The position numbers and the translations under genes are program-made. The notes below the pieces were generated by a model. That model made no database searches, was not told the DNA's origin, and saw only the letters and a list, made by a program, of their open reading frames with translations. Positions 9,823 to 21,356 of a stretch of DNA of 64,000 nucleotides are shown here, piece by piece. The stretch spans positions 64,993,635 to 65,057,634 of the forward strand of contig CM046451.1 in the NCBI GenBank assembly GCA_025506515.1, written 5' to 3'. Origin of the DNA: Flaveria trinervia. Lineage: Eukaryota; Streptophyta; Magnoliopsida; Asterales; Asteraceae. Position 1 is the stretch's first letter. Every line of letters begins with the position of its first letter.

Positions 9823-12800
9823 TCACTTCCCATGTATAAGCCTGTAGGATTCTCTGGTGTCTGCTTTGAGAAACATAATTTGTTCTTCCATGGTCAGGTT
9901 CTCAGCTTCACCATCAAACAATCCTTCACGCCCATACAGCTCTGAGATGTACTTGGCCTGTTTGCCATTTTTGAGCTCAACTGTTGTAATCTGTCTGTAT
10001 GCAAACTCATCAGGATGAGTCCCTTCAAGTAACAGACTGAGCTCATTTTGTTTGAAGTTCTCAAGCCTCTTGTAGACTAACCCCTTTTTAATAATTTTGT
10101 TCTCTAACATCTTTTGGGGTGGCTGTTTAGTCTCATAGGCCTTCTTGAAATCTTCTACAATCTCCCAGGGTGATACTACAAGGACCACTGTGATCTCTTC
10201 ATCTACGGTCCTTTTTACTTGGCCCTTGTATCTCGAAAGAATGTCTTTTTTTACAATCCTGTGAGCCACCCTAGGATCAGGCCATACTCTCACCTTTTCC
10301 TTTTGATATTGAAATGTGTTGGCAAGGGTGTACAACCTCAGAGCTTCCTTCTTCATACTAATTATTGATGAAGAAGCAGCATAAGTTTTGTCGATGCTTT
10401 TCAACATCTCATCGTCATGAAGCCTTTGCTGCTGCTCTTCTTCAATCTTTACTCTCACAGTTTCCATCTGTGAGGTGGGAGTGATGGGCATGGGTTTGGC
10501 TTTAGTCAATGTTAGGACTGCAGACAGAGGTAGCCTATCTTCTTCCACATCATCCTCTTCTTCTTCTTCTTCTAGCCTCAACACCCTTCTCTTCTTCTTC
10601 TTGGGTGAATCATCGGCTATTGGTTTAGAGGGTAAGGGAGTTGGTTTTGTGGGTTGTGGTTGTGGTTGTTTTGGAGAGGGAATGTTGACAGGCTGAGTTA
10701 GCAATTTAGAGGTGAGTGTGGCTTTTGAGTGTTTGGCTAGCTCAGTCCTGCTCCCTGCTCCTGCTTCATTCAAAGCTTCGACTACTAAGCCCTTAGTGTA
10801 TGCTTCAGACGAACAGATCTTGGAGGTTATGGCCAAGATACTGTCCCTGGTCCATGATTTAATCTCGATTAATGATCTCCCAAGATATTTTGCAATGAAT
10901 CTGATCATGATCTCTAGTCTCTCTCTTTCTAATGCATCATAACTTGCCCATCTTGAGTTAATTTCTTCAACTTCAAGTCTCCTGATCTCTGAGTCAAGCT
11001 GTGCAGTATCGAACCCTTGTCTATACAGTTGATCAATAATGGCATCCATTGATTTACTATGTGTAGCATCTGCCATTTTGATCATCTCATCGAGTTGGCG
11101 TTCTTTCTCTTTTCCTTCACCCTTCCTCTTTTTATATGTGACATGAAAGTCTTTGTGACTATCACCTACTTGATCATTTTCGGTTCCCTTCACAGACTCC
11201 TCTTCCTTCTCAGTTTCCTTTTCTTTCAGTTTGCTCTTCCTCTTTGCTTTCACTGACTGACTTTCCCCCTTTTGGTTGCATTGGTTGCAAGGGTTTGAGT
11301 AGCAAAAAGCCTTGTGCGCACAATCTCCTCCACCAGGGGTTGTATGATTGAGGGAAGCCTCTCATCCATGGTTTTGATCACAATGTCTGTGATCATTGGG
11401 GTGATGAGAGGTAGGGTTTGCTGAAAGATAGCAACTGTTTGCTCAGAGGGGTTCTGTCCCTGAGAATCAGTGCCAGAAACAGAAGCTGGTGGCTTGGAAG
11501 TTTTGAGTGGCTGAGTGTGTGGGAGACCTTCAGGTGAAGGTGCCATCTGTGGGTTTATGTTGGTGGCAGATGGACTTGCTTCTTGAGAGAATTGGTCAAG
11601 TAGTCTTTGTAGTCTACTGACTTCTTCCTCATGAATTGTGTTCTGGGCCAGAACATCATAAAAGAAGCCCAGGTCATCATCAGCAGATGCTGAATCACCT
11701 GACCTCCTGCTTGTAGCAGGATGTACATGCACTGGGTGTAGACCAGTTTTAGCATGTGCCCCTTTTTCTTGGAACTGGGGACTTCCAGCCTCAGGACTAT
11801 GTCCTTCATCAACTGTTGCCTCTAGTGAGGTCTTAGCAATGTTACCAGCCTCATTCTGATCATGTGCTGATTCAGAAGAGGTGGCAGCCTCACTAGATGT
11901 TCTAATCTCCATATCCATACCAGGAGATGGAACGTGTAAACCCCGGTGCTGTGGGTTGTGAGAAGCATAGTGATCCTCGTCCTCAATAGCTATGGTTCTC
12001 CCCTTTGTTGGTGGTTGTTGGGGAGGAGGAGAGGCATGCAGCTGAGTCAGCACGTTTGCAATGATAATGGTTGGACTTTAGGGGCGGTTGCATGGGGAGA
12101 TGGGGTAAAAGCAGTGTGCACCTGAGGAGAATGGTGCTCTTCAATGGCAATCTCCTCAAATAAGGAAGATCCCAGATTTGTGGGTACCCCTTCTGTGGTT
12201 GCTGCAGGCTCCTTTTGAGAGGAATCCTGAGCGGCTGTGGCTGGTGAAGTCCTTGTATCCACTGGGGGGTTATAACCAGTGGATATAGCCTGCGTTTGTG
12301 TTGCAGGGGCATCCTCAGGAGACTCATTTCCCTGAGTAGCCTTTTTGGTCTTCTTTTTAGTGGGTTTGGTGGGGACTTTGGATTTGGAGGTGGTGGCTGG
12401 GGGTTCCAGTTGCGTGGGTTTGCGCAGCTTGGCAGCAATTTTCAATGATTGGTCAGAGTTATGCCAGGAGTATACTTCCGGTAGTACAGCCATAGCAGGG
12501 ACTTCCAGGCCAACAAGTCCCCCAGCTTGAAGCTGGTTTTCAATTATGGCCATTATGAACCAAGGATATAATATCCAACGGTTAGCAGTTTGTTTTTGGG
12601 CCATATCCTTGAGCTCAAAAAATAGTATTTTAGAAAAATTTAAAGGTTGTTGCTCAAGGATGGAGTACATTACCTATTGCCACCTTGTGGACATTTGATC
12701 CCATGATGAAGTCTTGGAGGCAAGGCATACATTTATCATATGAAATATGAGACGTTCGGCATCCGGGAAATGTTTCTTCAGTATGGTAGATGCACTCAGG

Positions 12801-13155
12801 TTACCCTGGTATCCATGGTGGGCAAATGATTTATCTGTTGTGCCCTTTGGATAACCAGTTGGGAAAGTGGCATCATCCAGATTAAGGTTTGGCGAAGAGT
12901 GTTTGGAGTAATGACCACTTTTTGGTCATGGACAAACGATTGAAGAGACTCTGTGTCATTCTCCTCAGAGACCAGAGTGACGTTTGTCCAGAATTGGTTA
13001 AGGGATTCGGCATATATGGTGGGATTTACCAGAAAGGCCGTTTTGTAGGGTGAATGAACCATTAAATCGATGGCGTTGTGAAACTTGGTCCAGTATGGCG
13101 ATTTGGTGAGATGTGCGACACAGTTGTGTCGTGGTTTTAGTTGCATGGTCGCCAT
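9823..13155 (-). pseudogene. aORF (env-like) of family 1, copy C
   Basis: Starts at ATG 13155 (MATMQLKPRHNC) and ends at the stop at 9823, about 1,110 codons with frame changes near 12850-12670, 12050 and 11250. The last 476 codons are open. The N-terminal domain carries YKTAFLVNPTIYAE..NQFWTNV. The WILYPWFIMAII block lies near 12,560. A long Pro/Thr/Gln-rich linker follows, then a Lys/Glu-rich probable coiled coil (about 11,250-10,950) with SMDAIIDQLYRQGFD and RWASYDALERERLEIMIRF, an acidic run near 10,570-10,540, and a conserved C-terminal block ending ESYRLIHGK. No enzymatic motif, signal peptide or membrane segment was recognised. Function is unknown; a structural or envelope-like role is only analogy with SIRE elements. 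Confidence 0.8.
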
Positions 13156-13934
13156 TGATGAAGAGAGGGTAGAGAGTTTTTGAACGTTAGGTTTGAGAAG
13201 AGAAGATAAAAACTCTGAAGGTGGGATAAGGTATTTAAAGGATCGGGTTAGAAAACAACTGAAGGTTTTGGTGTGAGTCATCAGTTGTTGAAACTACTGA
13301 TGACGTGGTATTGACTTTCAGACGTTGAAACAGCTGAAGTCTCTGATTTAGTCATCAGTAGTTATAAAACTACTGAAGACAGTTTTGACTTCAGGTGATG
13401 AAACAACTGAAGACTTGGTATTAGTCATCAGTAGTTGTGAAACTACTGAAAACCTTGGTTTTACCATCAGGTGTTGTAAACAACTGAAGACTTGGTGTTA
13501 GTCTCAGTAGTTGTAAACTACTGAAGACATGATATTGCTTCAGTTGTTTAGAAGGAAACATCAGTTGTAGAAACAACTGAAGAGAAATTACTCATCAGCT
13601 GTTTTCGTCAATTCTTAGCTTGTCAGCTGTTTCATACTGTCCTCAACACTTACTCATCAGACTTTTCATCTGCTTTTCAGGTGTTTCATAGGACGTCAGT
13701 ACTTATCTGCATTTCTGACATCAGTAGTTGTGGCTACAACAACTGTTGTGACTACATCAGCTGTTGTAACTACATCAGCTGTTTTAACAGATAAAGACTT
13801 CAGTACTGGTGAGTATGTAGCCTTCAGTAGTTATAAAACTACTGAGGGAAAAAACAACTCATCGTACTTATATATGACAATAATGAACTAATGATCATCA
13901 GTACTTGTGAGCTGAGATCATCAGTAGTTGTCAC
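13156..13934 (-). promoter_or_regulatory. pol-aORF spacer of copy C: palindromic array plus TATA-like box
   Basis: Non-coding. Between about 13,270 and 13,920 it consists of alternating CATCAGTAGTT, AACTACTGA, CAACTGAAGAC and GTTGTAACTACATCAGCTG words in both orientations. On the - strand the array runs into CCTTTAAATACC (about 13,230), the counterpart of CCTATAAATACC in copy A, about 75 bp before the aORF ATG. The layout matches the U3-TATA layout of the LTR. Promoter function is inferred. Confidence 0.6.
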
Positions 13935-16900
13935 TTATTCTAGCTGCAGCATACCAAGCCTTAACACCAGGTTGTGGAAAGTTGAACTATCCAAAGGCTT
14001 AGTAAAAATGTCTGCAAGCTCATCAGCACTAGGAAAAAATTTTGGATCAATCAGACCTTTTTCAAAACAATCTCTAATAAAATGGTGTCTGATTTCAATA
14101 TGTTTAGTCCTAGAGTGCTGGACTGGATTCTTGACAATACAAAGAGCTGAAGAGCTGTCCATTAACAATAGGGTCTTAGTCTCTGTTATGCCATAATCCA
14201 ATAATTGGTTTTGAAGCCAGAGTACCTGAGATGTACAGCTTGCAGCAGCAATGTACTCTGCTTCAGCAGTTGATGTAGCAACTGAGGTCTGTTTCTTGCT
14301 CTGCCAAGAAATCAAGCAGTTGCCTAGGAATTGACATCCGCCAGAAGTTGATTTCCTGGTCAACTTACACCCTGCATAGTCACTGTCAGAAAAAGCAACT
14401 AATTTACCAGAATGTCTAGTAGAATACCATAAACCTAGAGATGGAGTGCCTTGCAGATATCTAAAGATCCTCTTGACTGCAATCAAATGAGAATCCTTAG
14501 GTGCAGCCTGAAATCTAGCACAAACACATGTAGCAAACATAATATCTGGTCTAGAAGCTGTTAAATACATCAAGGACCCAATCATACATCTGTAAAGTGT
14601 TTCATCAACCACTTTACCTTTCTGATCTGTATCCAGTTGTGTGGTGCTGCACATGGGGATAGAACAGGGCTTACAGTTTTGTAAACCAAACTTTTCCAAA
14701 AGATCTTTTGTGTATTTGGACTGATGAATGAAATTCCATCAGCCTGTTGTTTGATTTGCAAACCCAGAAAGAACTGTAATTCTCCCATGGCACTCATTTC
14801 AAACTTCTGTTGCATCAACTTTGTAAAGGCATCACACAACTGTGGCTCAGAGGATGCAAAAATAATATCATCTACATAAATTTGAACAAGTAGATTATGC
14901 TGCCCAGCTTTCTTAATGAATAAAGTCTTATCTATGGAGCCTCTAGTGAAATTATTTTCTAGAAGAAAGTTTGATAATGTCTCATACCAGGCTCTAGGAG
15001 CTTGTTTCAACCCATAAAGAGCCTTATCAAGCTTATACACCCAATTAGGATGTTTATTGTCCTCAAAGCCTGGTGGTTGACATACATAACCTCTTCTTTG
15101 ATTTTCCCATACAAAAATGCACTTTTGACATCCATTTGAAAAACTTTAAGGTTTTGATAAGCAGCATAAGCTAAAAACAATCGAATTGCTTCCAGTCTGG
15201 CTACAGGGGCAAAGGTTTCATCATAATCAATACCTTCTTCTTGTGCAAACCCCTGAACAACCAGTCTGGCCTTGTTCTTAACAATAAGCCCATTTTCATC
15301 AGTTTTGTTCCTAAACACCCATTTAGTGCCTATTGCACACTTACCTGAAGGTAGAGGAACCAGTTCCCACACTTGTTGTTTCTTGAACTGAAGAAGCTCA
15401 AGCTGCATGGCATCAACCCATCCATTGTCCTTTAAAGCAATGTGATAATTCTTTGGCTCTTGCTGACTGATGAAGAGAGCATAGAGGCAGAAATTTGACA
15501 ATTGACTTCTTGTTGATACGCCAGCAGTGATATCACCAATGATTTGAGACATAGGGTGATTCTTCAGATCTTGATACACAATGAGATTTGTGCAAGTGTT
15601 TGTAGCAGGCTCAGCAGCAACAGATGGTGATGGTGAATCATTTCCTTGAAACCAATCAGTGGATGGTAATTCAAAGGAAGTTGAATTTGAAGAAATCTCA
15701 TCAGCATTTGTTGTGGATGGTGCTACTGGAGCTACAGGAATATCAGGTCTAGCTGAATCAGGCAGTTGATCACTAAACCTAAAGAGATGAGTACTGCTAT
15801 CATCATCATCATCAGCACCAGCAGTACCACCAGGTGGTGAACTGTTGACAGGAGCAACAACAGGAGTTTGATAAGGAACATATTGCAGTATGTCCAAATC
15901 AAATAGCTTATTACAGGAGCAGGAGTTTGATAAGGAACGTATTGCAGGAGCAACTGCATCCACCTTAGGATCAAATTGTTGGAGTTGATTCCGTGTGTTG
16001 AGAATGAAACAAGGACACCCAAATGCTCTGAAGAATGAAATTAGAGGGGCCAAATGATGAAGAACTTCATATGGAATCTTCATCAACCTCTGATTTACTA
16101 GAACTCTATTTTGTACATAGCAAGTGTATTGACAGCTTCAGCCCAAAAAGTCATTGGCAGTCCAGAATCAGCCAACATGGACCTTGTAGCTTCAATAAGG
16201 GTCCTGTTCTTTCTCTCCACTACTCCATTTTGCTCAGGAGTTCTTGGGATGCTATACTGCCTCTTGATTCCCTTTGATAAGTAAAACTCATCAAGTGTGT
16301 GGTTTTGAATTCAGTACCATTGTCACTCCTCACACACTTAACTGGTAGGGAATACTGCTTCTCAACATGTAACACAAAGTTCAGTTGTGTGGACTGCGCA
16401 GCCTCATCCTTTGAATGCAAGAAGAAAGTCCATACAAATCTGGGGTAATCATCCACAATTACCAGACAGTATTTCTTCTTAGCCATACTCATCACTCTCA
16501 CAGGACCAAAGAGATCCATGTGAAGAAGCTGTAAGCAGGCAGTGGACTTAGGTTCTTCTATGGAGGGAAATGAAGCTTTGTGTTGTTTTCCGTTTAAACA
16601 AGAAGTGCAGTTATCTTCACACTTGAACTCCTTCTAGGCAGTCCCCTTACTAAACCATGGTTTATCAGCTGATTTATGTTTTTGAGATTAACATGACCCA
16701 GCCTTCTATGCCATAGATTAGATTCTTGAGGGGAAGCCTTGAAAAATAGGCAAGGATGGCCTTTGAGATCTATTTTCTTGGAAAGATCTAAGGCATACAC
16801 TCTTCCTGTCCTGTTGGCCTTTAGGAGAGTGTGTTCATCCAACACCTTATCAATCAAACTTAGAACTTTGGATGACAGAATCCGATAGTTTTGACTGGTG

Positions 16901-17165
16901 AAAAGAGCAACATGGCCTTTGTCACACATTTTACTGACACTCAAAAGGTTGTACTTGAGATTTCCACATGGTTAACATCATCAAACTTTATTTCCCCAAT
17001 GGAAACAAAGCCTTTGCCGATGATGTAACCCTTTGCATCATTGCCAAATGACACAAACCCCTCCTTCCTAGAGAGTAGTCATTAAGAAGTGATTTGTTTC
17101 TGTCATATGCATGGATCCTCCACTGTCTACATACCAGATGCCTCTAGGTATGTTGAAGAACCCTG
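13935..17165 (-). pseudogene. pol: copia pol polyprotein, decayed (copy C)
   Basis: Protease GIWYVDSGGSMHM lies at about 17,150-17,110; GAG-pre-integrase WHRRLGHVNLKN at about 16,715; integrase at about 16,520-16,220 with HMDLFGPVRV (from the preceding frame) and RSDNGTEF; RT from about 15,430 with DVKSAFLYG (about 15,130) and YVDDIIFASS (about 14,880); RNase H to the stop at 13935 with DSDYAGCKLTRKSTSGG and DELADIFTKPLD. At least five frame changes lie between 17,070 and 14,690, one in the integrase, so no functional Pol can be made. The RT and RNase H segments are otherwise well conserved (254 open codons at the end). Confidence 0.95.
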
Positions 17166-20006
17166 CAAAATACAACAAATTAGTTAGATTTTGAGACCCA
17201 AACCTTTTGGTCTTAGGTCTGTTCTCATCAACAGATGGTAAACTAACATGTTTGTTTTGAAACAACAGCCTGAGAGGAAGAAACTGGTGAAGAAAAGGAA
17301 TCCTTTTCTGTGGATTCAACATAGGAACATCTAATTGGTTTACTCTTCCCAATAGATGTTGAACCATCATAACCAGCTGTGTCTGATTTTGTGATAAGGC
17401 TTTTAGCTCTTCAGACACATTGGCGTTGGAGTTTGATAAGTTCCTATGTTGCACCTTCTTCTTTTGAGCAATCTCAGCTGTTACCTGTTTAACCCCTTCC
17501 TTTTTGGATTTCTTTTTGGACTTAAGGGTTACAGGATTTGATGTTGCTGGTACAAAAGTGGCTTCAAACTCAATTTTCATTTTAACCATTTTCTCTTTAC
17601 TTTCCTCTTTATGTTTGAGTTTGGATCCCTTTTTGTACCAACAACCATCCGTAAGATGATTGAACAAACCACATACTTCACATGGTTTCTTCTTCATCTT
17701 ATGATGATCATCAACTAAAGAGAATGAAACTACTGAAGACTTGCTCTTTAGTACTTTGGAAGCATTATTTGCTTTATTGACTTCCTCTTTAGTAGTCTTC
17801 AAACTCTTTCTACTGACAGTTTTCTTCTCTTTAGTGTTGACAGTAGTTGGAGTTTGAATTCAGGTGCTAAATCTTGCTCTCCAGTCCTTTCAGGACTTCC
17901 AGAAATAGCTCCTGAGTTGATCATCTCTTTGATCATGTGAGTGTCAGCAGTGGAACCATCAACATCAGCTGATGGGTTCTGAGAGGGCTTAGTGCTGACT
18001 TCAACTTTTGATGATGCTCTATCAAAAAGTGAATCACATGATGAGGTGGATTGGTTATTGCTTTCTCCATCAAAATTCACTTCTGCTCTTGAAGCAAAAT
18101 CTGTAGGAGGAGCAGTGTGATTATAACCAATACCAAACTTCACATTGGAAGCAGATGCTTACTAAGAAGCATTTCAAAACCTTTGCATGATTGTACCCAT
18201 CGATCACACTCTACCTGGGTGACTGCAAGGGTTTCTTTGAGACTTCTCTGGTCTTCCAGAATAACCTCTAGCTTGGCCTTTTCATCATTTAATTGGCATT
18301 TAAGCTTATAAATCTCATCATTTTTACTATTAAGAACAGACTCAAACTCAGCTTTTCTTTTGGAAATGGTTTTCTCAAGCTCAAGTTTTGATTTATTAAT
18401 GCTACATTTGCCTCTCTAATGGAGACAAAGGCAGCGATGCATGATTCAGAACATAACTTGGCTTTAGCCTCTGAAGATACCTGAGTTACCTGTGAAGATG
18501 ATGCATTTGAGCAGGAACCTTAGTAGACTCCAGGGCCATGAGAGCCAGATTCCCAAAAGGACTGTCACCACCATGTTGACCAGCACCTGTGAACATTTGT
18601 TCATGACCAGACATGTCATCCGGTAAACTGCTCCAGTCAACAACTCCAGGGGTGAAGAAGCTGTGTTGTTGAGGTTGAGGAGGTTGATGAGATTGAGATG
18701 GTTGAGGTTCTGGTAGTGCATGAGGTTGTGGTACTATAGGAACTTGAACTTGATTTGACTGTGGCATGTAATAACAGGGGTAAGGATATGACATTTGACC
18801 CTGAGGAACAAAATATGCAGGAGATTGTGGTTGAGAATGATGACTAGAATTGACAGGATGTTGCCCTCTGTGTTGTTGACTATTGCCAGGGAAAGTCACA
18901 AAAGGTGCAGAGGAATTAGATCCAGATGATCTGCATTCTCTAGCAAAGTGTCCAAGCCTGTGGCATTTGTGACACTTCAACTTACTCTTGTCAAAACCAA
19001 CTTTGGTTTTGCCAGAGAGTCCTGGGAACTTTCTTCCAGTTCTTTTCTAGAACTTCTGAGATCTGATATTTATTAAGGCCATTTGGCTTAAAATATCCAT
19101 CTCTTCTAAGTCATCATCAGCAATCCCCTTGAGATCATCCATGATGAAGCATAGATTGTCATTATTACACCTAGTAAACTGACTATCAACACTCACAAAC
19201 GCAGAATCAGAAGTGTTTGTGGAGAAATCAATATGCTCATCATACTGGCATTCAGATGAAGCATATTCTGACTCATGACCAACCAAGGCAGTGTTGCCTG
19301 GTACAAACTCTTCAGTGAGCTTTCCAGATGAAGACAGTTTTCGTTTCTGTTCTATCTCTCTCTCAAATGTGAGCAGTTTCCCATGGAGTTGGGTGAGAGA
19401 TAGTTTGTCCAAATTTGCACTAGAGCGTAGGACAATAGTATATGTGTCCCATCTCTCAGGCAGTGATCTGAGAAATCTGTTATTCATCTGGATATTGGTG
19501 TACTCAAGTTTGACCACTTTTAATTCAGAGATCAAACAGGAGAACCGCTCAAACTGTTGAGTCAGTGTCTCACCCTTTCTATGAGAGAATGTCTCATATT
19601 GTTGGGCAAGGATTTCTCTATTATTTGCCAAGACCTCATCTGTTCCTCCAAATTGTTCTTTCAAGGCATTCCAGAAGTCATGGGCAGTTTCATGATGCAT
19701 TAGCCCAGAATAGATTTCATTGGGCAGTGCCATGGCCAGAATTCCATGGGCTTTTGCATCAATCTCAAACAATTTCTTATCCTCATCTGAGTATTGCTCC
19801 CTCCTCTTCGTAACCATTTGATTAGTTTCCGGGTTATTCACCATAGGCTTGTGTGGACCATGTACCACAGATGTCCAACAACCTGCGATGTTAATAGACA
19901 GGTGATGGAGCATTCGTCGTTGCCATATGTTATACTCATTCCTAACCAGCATTGGAGGCTTGGTTGAGGAACTAGTATTGTGAGGATCATTGGAAGGAGT
20001 AGTCAT
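17166..20006 (-). pseudogene. gag: gag of family 1, copy C (two zinc knuckles)
   Basis: Starts at ATG 20006 (MTTPSNDPHN), about 220 nt after the PBS. The first 320 codons form the plant copia Gag domain (NEYNIWQRRML..L, ALPNEIYSGLMH..TAHDFWNALKEQF, NNRFLRSLPERWDTY). A single in-frame TAG at 19047-19049 separates it from the next part of the same frame, which holds zinc knuckle 1 (CHKCHRLGHFAREC, about 18,980-18,940) and a Gln/Pro-rich stretch. A frameshift near 18,490 leads to a Lys/Glu-rich coiled-coil segment, and then knuckle 2 (CEVCGLFNHLTDGC) at about 17,690. The domain order (Gag fold, knuckle, coiled coil, knuckle) is shared with the family-2 gag. Confidence 0.9.
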
Positions 20007-20240
20007 TTTCAGTCCAAATACAATTTAATTCAAGCTTTTAAATGTTTTTACATAGACCACAACAGACTCAATGAAAACCAAGAGAAATTCTCAGGATGAA
20101 TGACCAGAAACATAGAAAATTCAATCTCTATAACCGTTTCTTGCCAAAAAAATGCTAATTCAATCAAACTTGGATCTTGAATAGCAGTTTCAATGATCAA
20201 TTATTAGATCAATCAATGATTAACCTGCTCTGATAGCATT
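20007..20240 (-). promoter_or_regulatory. 5' leader and primer binding site of copy C
   Basis: The PBS is at 20227-20238 on the - strand, TGCTATCAGAGC, 11 of 12 matching the plant initiator tRNA-Met complement (TGGTATCAGAGC). It lies 2 nt after the 5' LTR, the usual copia spacing. The rest is an untranslated leader of about 220 nt without visible ORFs. Confidence 0.88.
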
Positions 20241-21168
20241 TGTCAGGATCAGTGATCACAAGTTTTATGTATTAGAGCGTAACGCAGCGGAATAAGAACA
20301 AGAATTAGACAAATTGTAGCAAGAATTTGATACTCGTATGCATTAAGAACAAATACGGTTATAACGAGAGAATATATTTCTGTAACAAGGAATGTTTCTA
20401 TGATATCGAATATTCTGATCAAATCATTCTCTTATTACAATAGGTTGACACTCCTTATATAGAGTGCAATTGCTGCTGTTATCACGGGAAAGTGACAACA
20501 GGCAGATCTAGTACAAAAATAACTAACTCTTAACAAACTACTGAAATGTTCACAACTACTGAGAACATATCAGAGTGTTAAGTACAAAATATAAAACTAC
20601 TGATAAGAAACTACTGAAACTACAACGACTGAAGAACAAGCTCTTCAATCGTTTTACAAAACTACTAAAAAACATAAAACTACTGATGAGCACAACAACT
20701 GAAGAAGTATTCTTCAACTGTTGTGTCAAACTACTGAACAGATAAAACATAAAACTACTGAAAGGTAAACCGTCACAACTACTGAAGAAGACCTCTTCAG
20801 TTGTTGTGACAACGTCTGATACTTTGGTCTTCAGCACTTGTGTCTTCAGACTTTGTCTTCAGCACTTGTCTTTAGACTTTGTCTTCAGCACTTGTCTTCA
20901 GACTTTGTCTTCAGCACTTGTCTTCAGACTTTGTCTTCAGCACTTGTCTTCAGACTTTGTCTTTAGCACTTGTCTTCAGACTTTGTCTTCAGCACTTGTC
21001 TTCAGACTTTGTCTTCAGCACTTGTCTTCAGACTTTGTCTTCAGCACTTGTCTTTAGACTTTGTCTTCAGCACTTGTCTTCAGCTGTTGTGGTCTTCAGT
21101 AGTTGTTGTGACGTCTATAGGACTTAAAGGTTTTTCTGATCCTGCTCATTGGTTCTTTTGGTCCAACA
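20241..21168 (-). repeat. 5' LTR of copy C
   Basis: 928 bp, from TGTTGGACC (21168 on the - strand) to CCTGACA (20241). TATA box TATATAA at 20455-20461. Upstream of it lie the AACTACTGAA/TTCAGTAGTT palindromic words (about 20,530-20,815) and the 26-bp tandem array (about 20,825-21,090). It matches the 3' LTR closely. Confidence 0.95.
20825..21090 (-). repeat. 26-bp tandem repeat array in 5' LTR of copy C
   Basis: About ten units of the same 26-bp word as at 9297-9520, here with a few C-to-T changes (TCTTTAGAC). It lies in U3, several hundred bp upstream of the TATA box. Confidence 0.85.
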
Positions 21169-21173
21169 ACAAG
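21169..21173. repeat. target site duplication ACAAG (right) of copy C
   Basis: Exact partner of 8698-8702, directly adjoining the outer end of the 5' LTR. Confidence 0.95.
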
Positions 21174-21340
21174 GGCTCCCTCACAGAGTGAAAAGATCAC
21201 GAAACAGACAGATAAACAACTCAAGTAATGGGGAACATGTATGAGATATAAAATGCACACAACCCTAGCATGCAAATCTACATGAAGGTTCTTAGGTTAT
21301 AGTCTAGGTCAAGTGTATTGCCTAATTCTCTATAACCAAT

Positions 21341-21353
21341 GGCTCTAATACCA
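21341..21353 (-). promoter_or_regulatory. primer binding site of gypsy B
   Basis: TGGTATTAGAGCC on the - strand matches the tRNA-Met complement TGGTATCAGAGCC at 12 of 13 positions (one C-to-T). It lies just inside the LTR end. Confidence 0.8.
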
Positions 21354-21356
21354 GTC

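Larger units (their letters stand above)
8703..21168 (-). mobile_element. Complete Ty1/copia element, family 1, copy C (12,466 bp)
   Basis: Both LTRs are present (903 and 928 bp), each with TG...CA ends, and are flanked by a perfect 5-bp duplication (ACAAG). On the - strand the order is 5' LTR, PBS, gag with two zinc knuckles, pol, palindromic spacer with TATA-like box, aORF, PPT, 3' LTR. The LTRs look nearly identical by eye apart from about one 26-bp repeat unit, so the insertion is fairly recent. Even so, gag has a nonsense codon and pol several frameshifts, so it probably moved using proteins supplied in trans or decayed by deamination after insertion. It sits inside the leader of gypsy element B. 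Confidence 0.97.
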
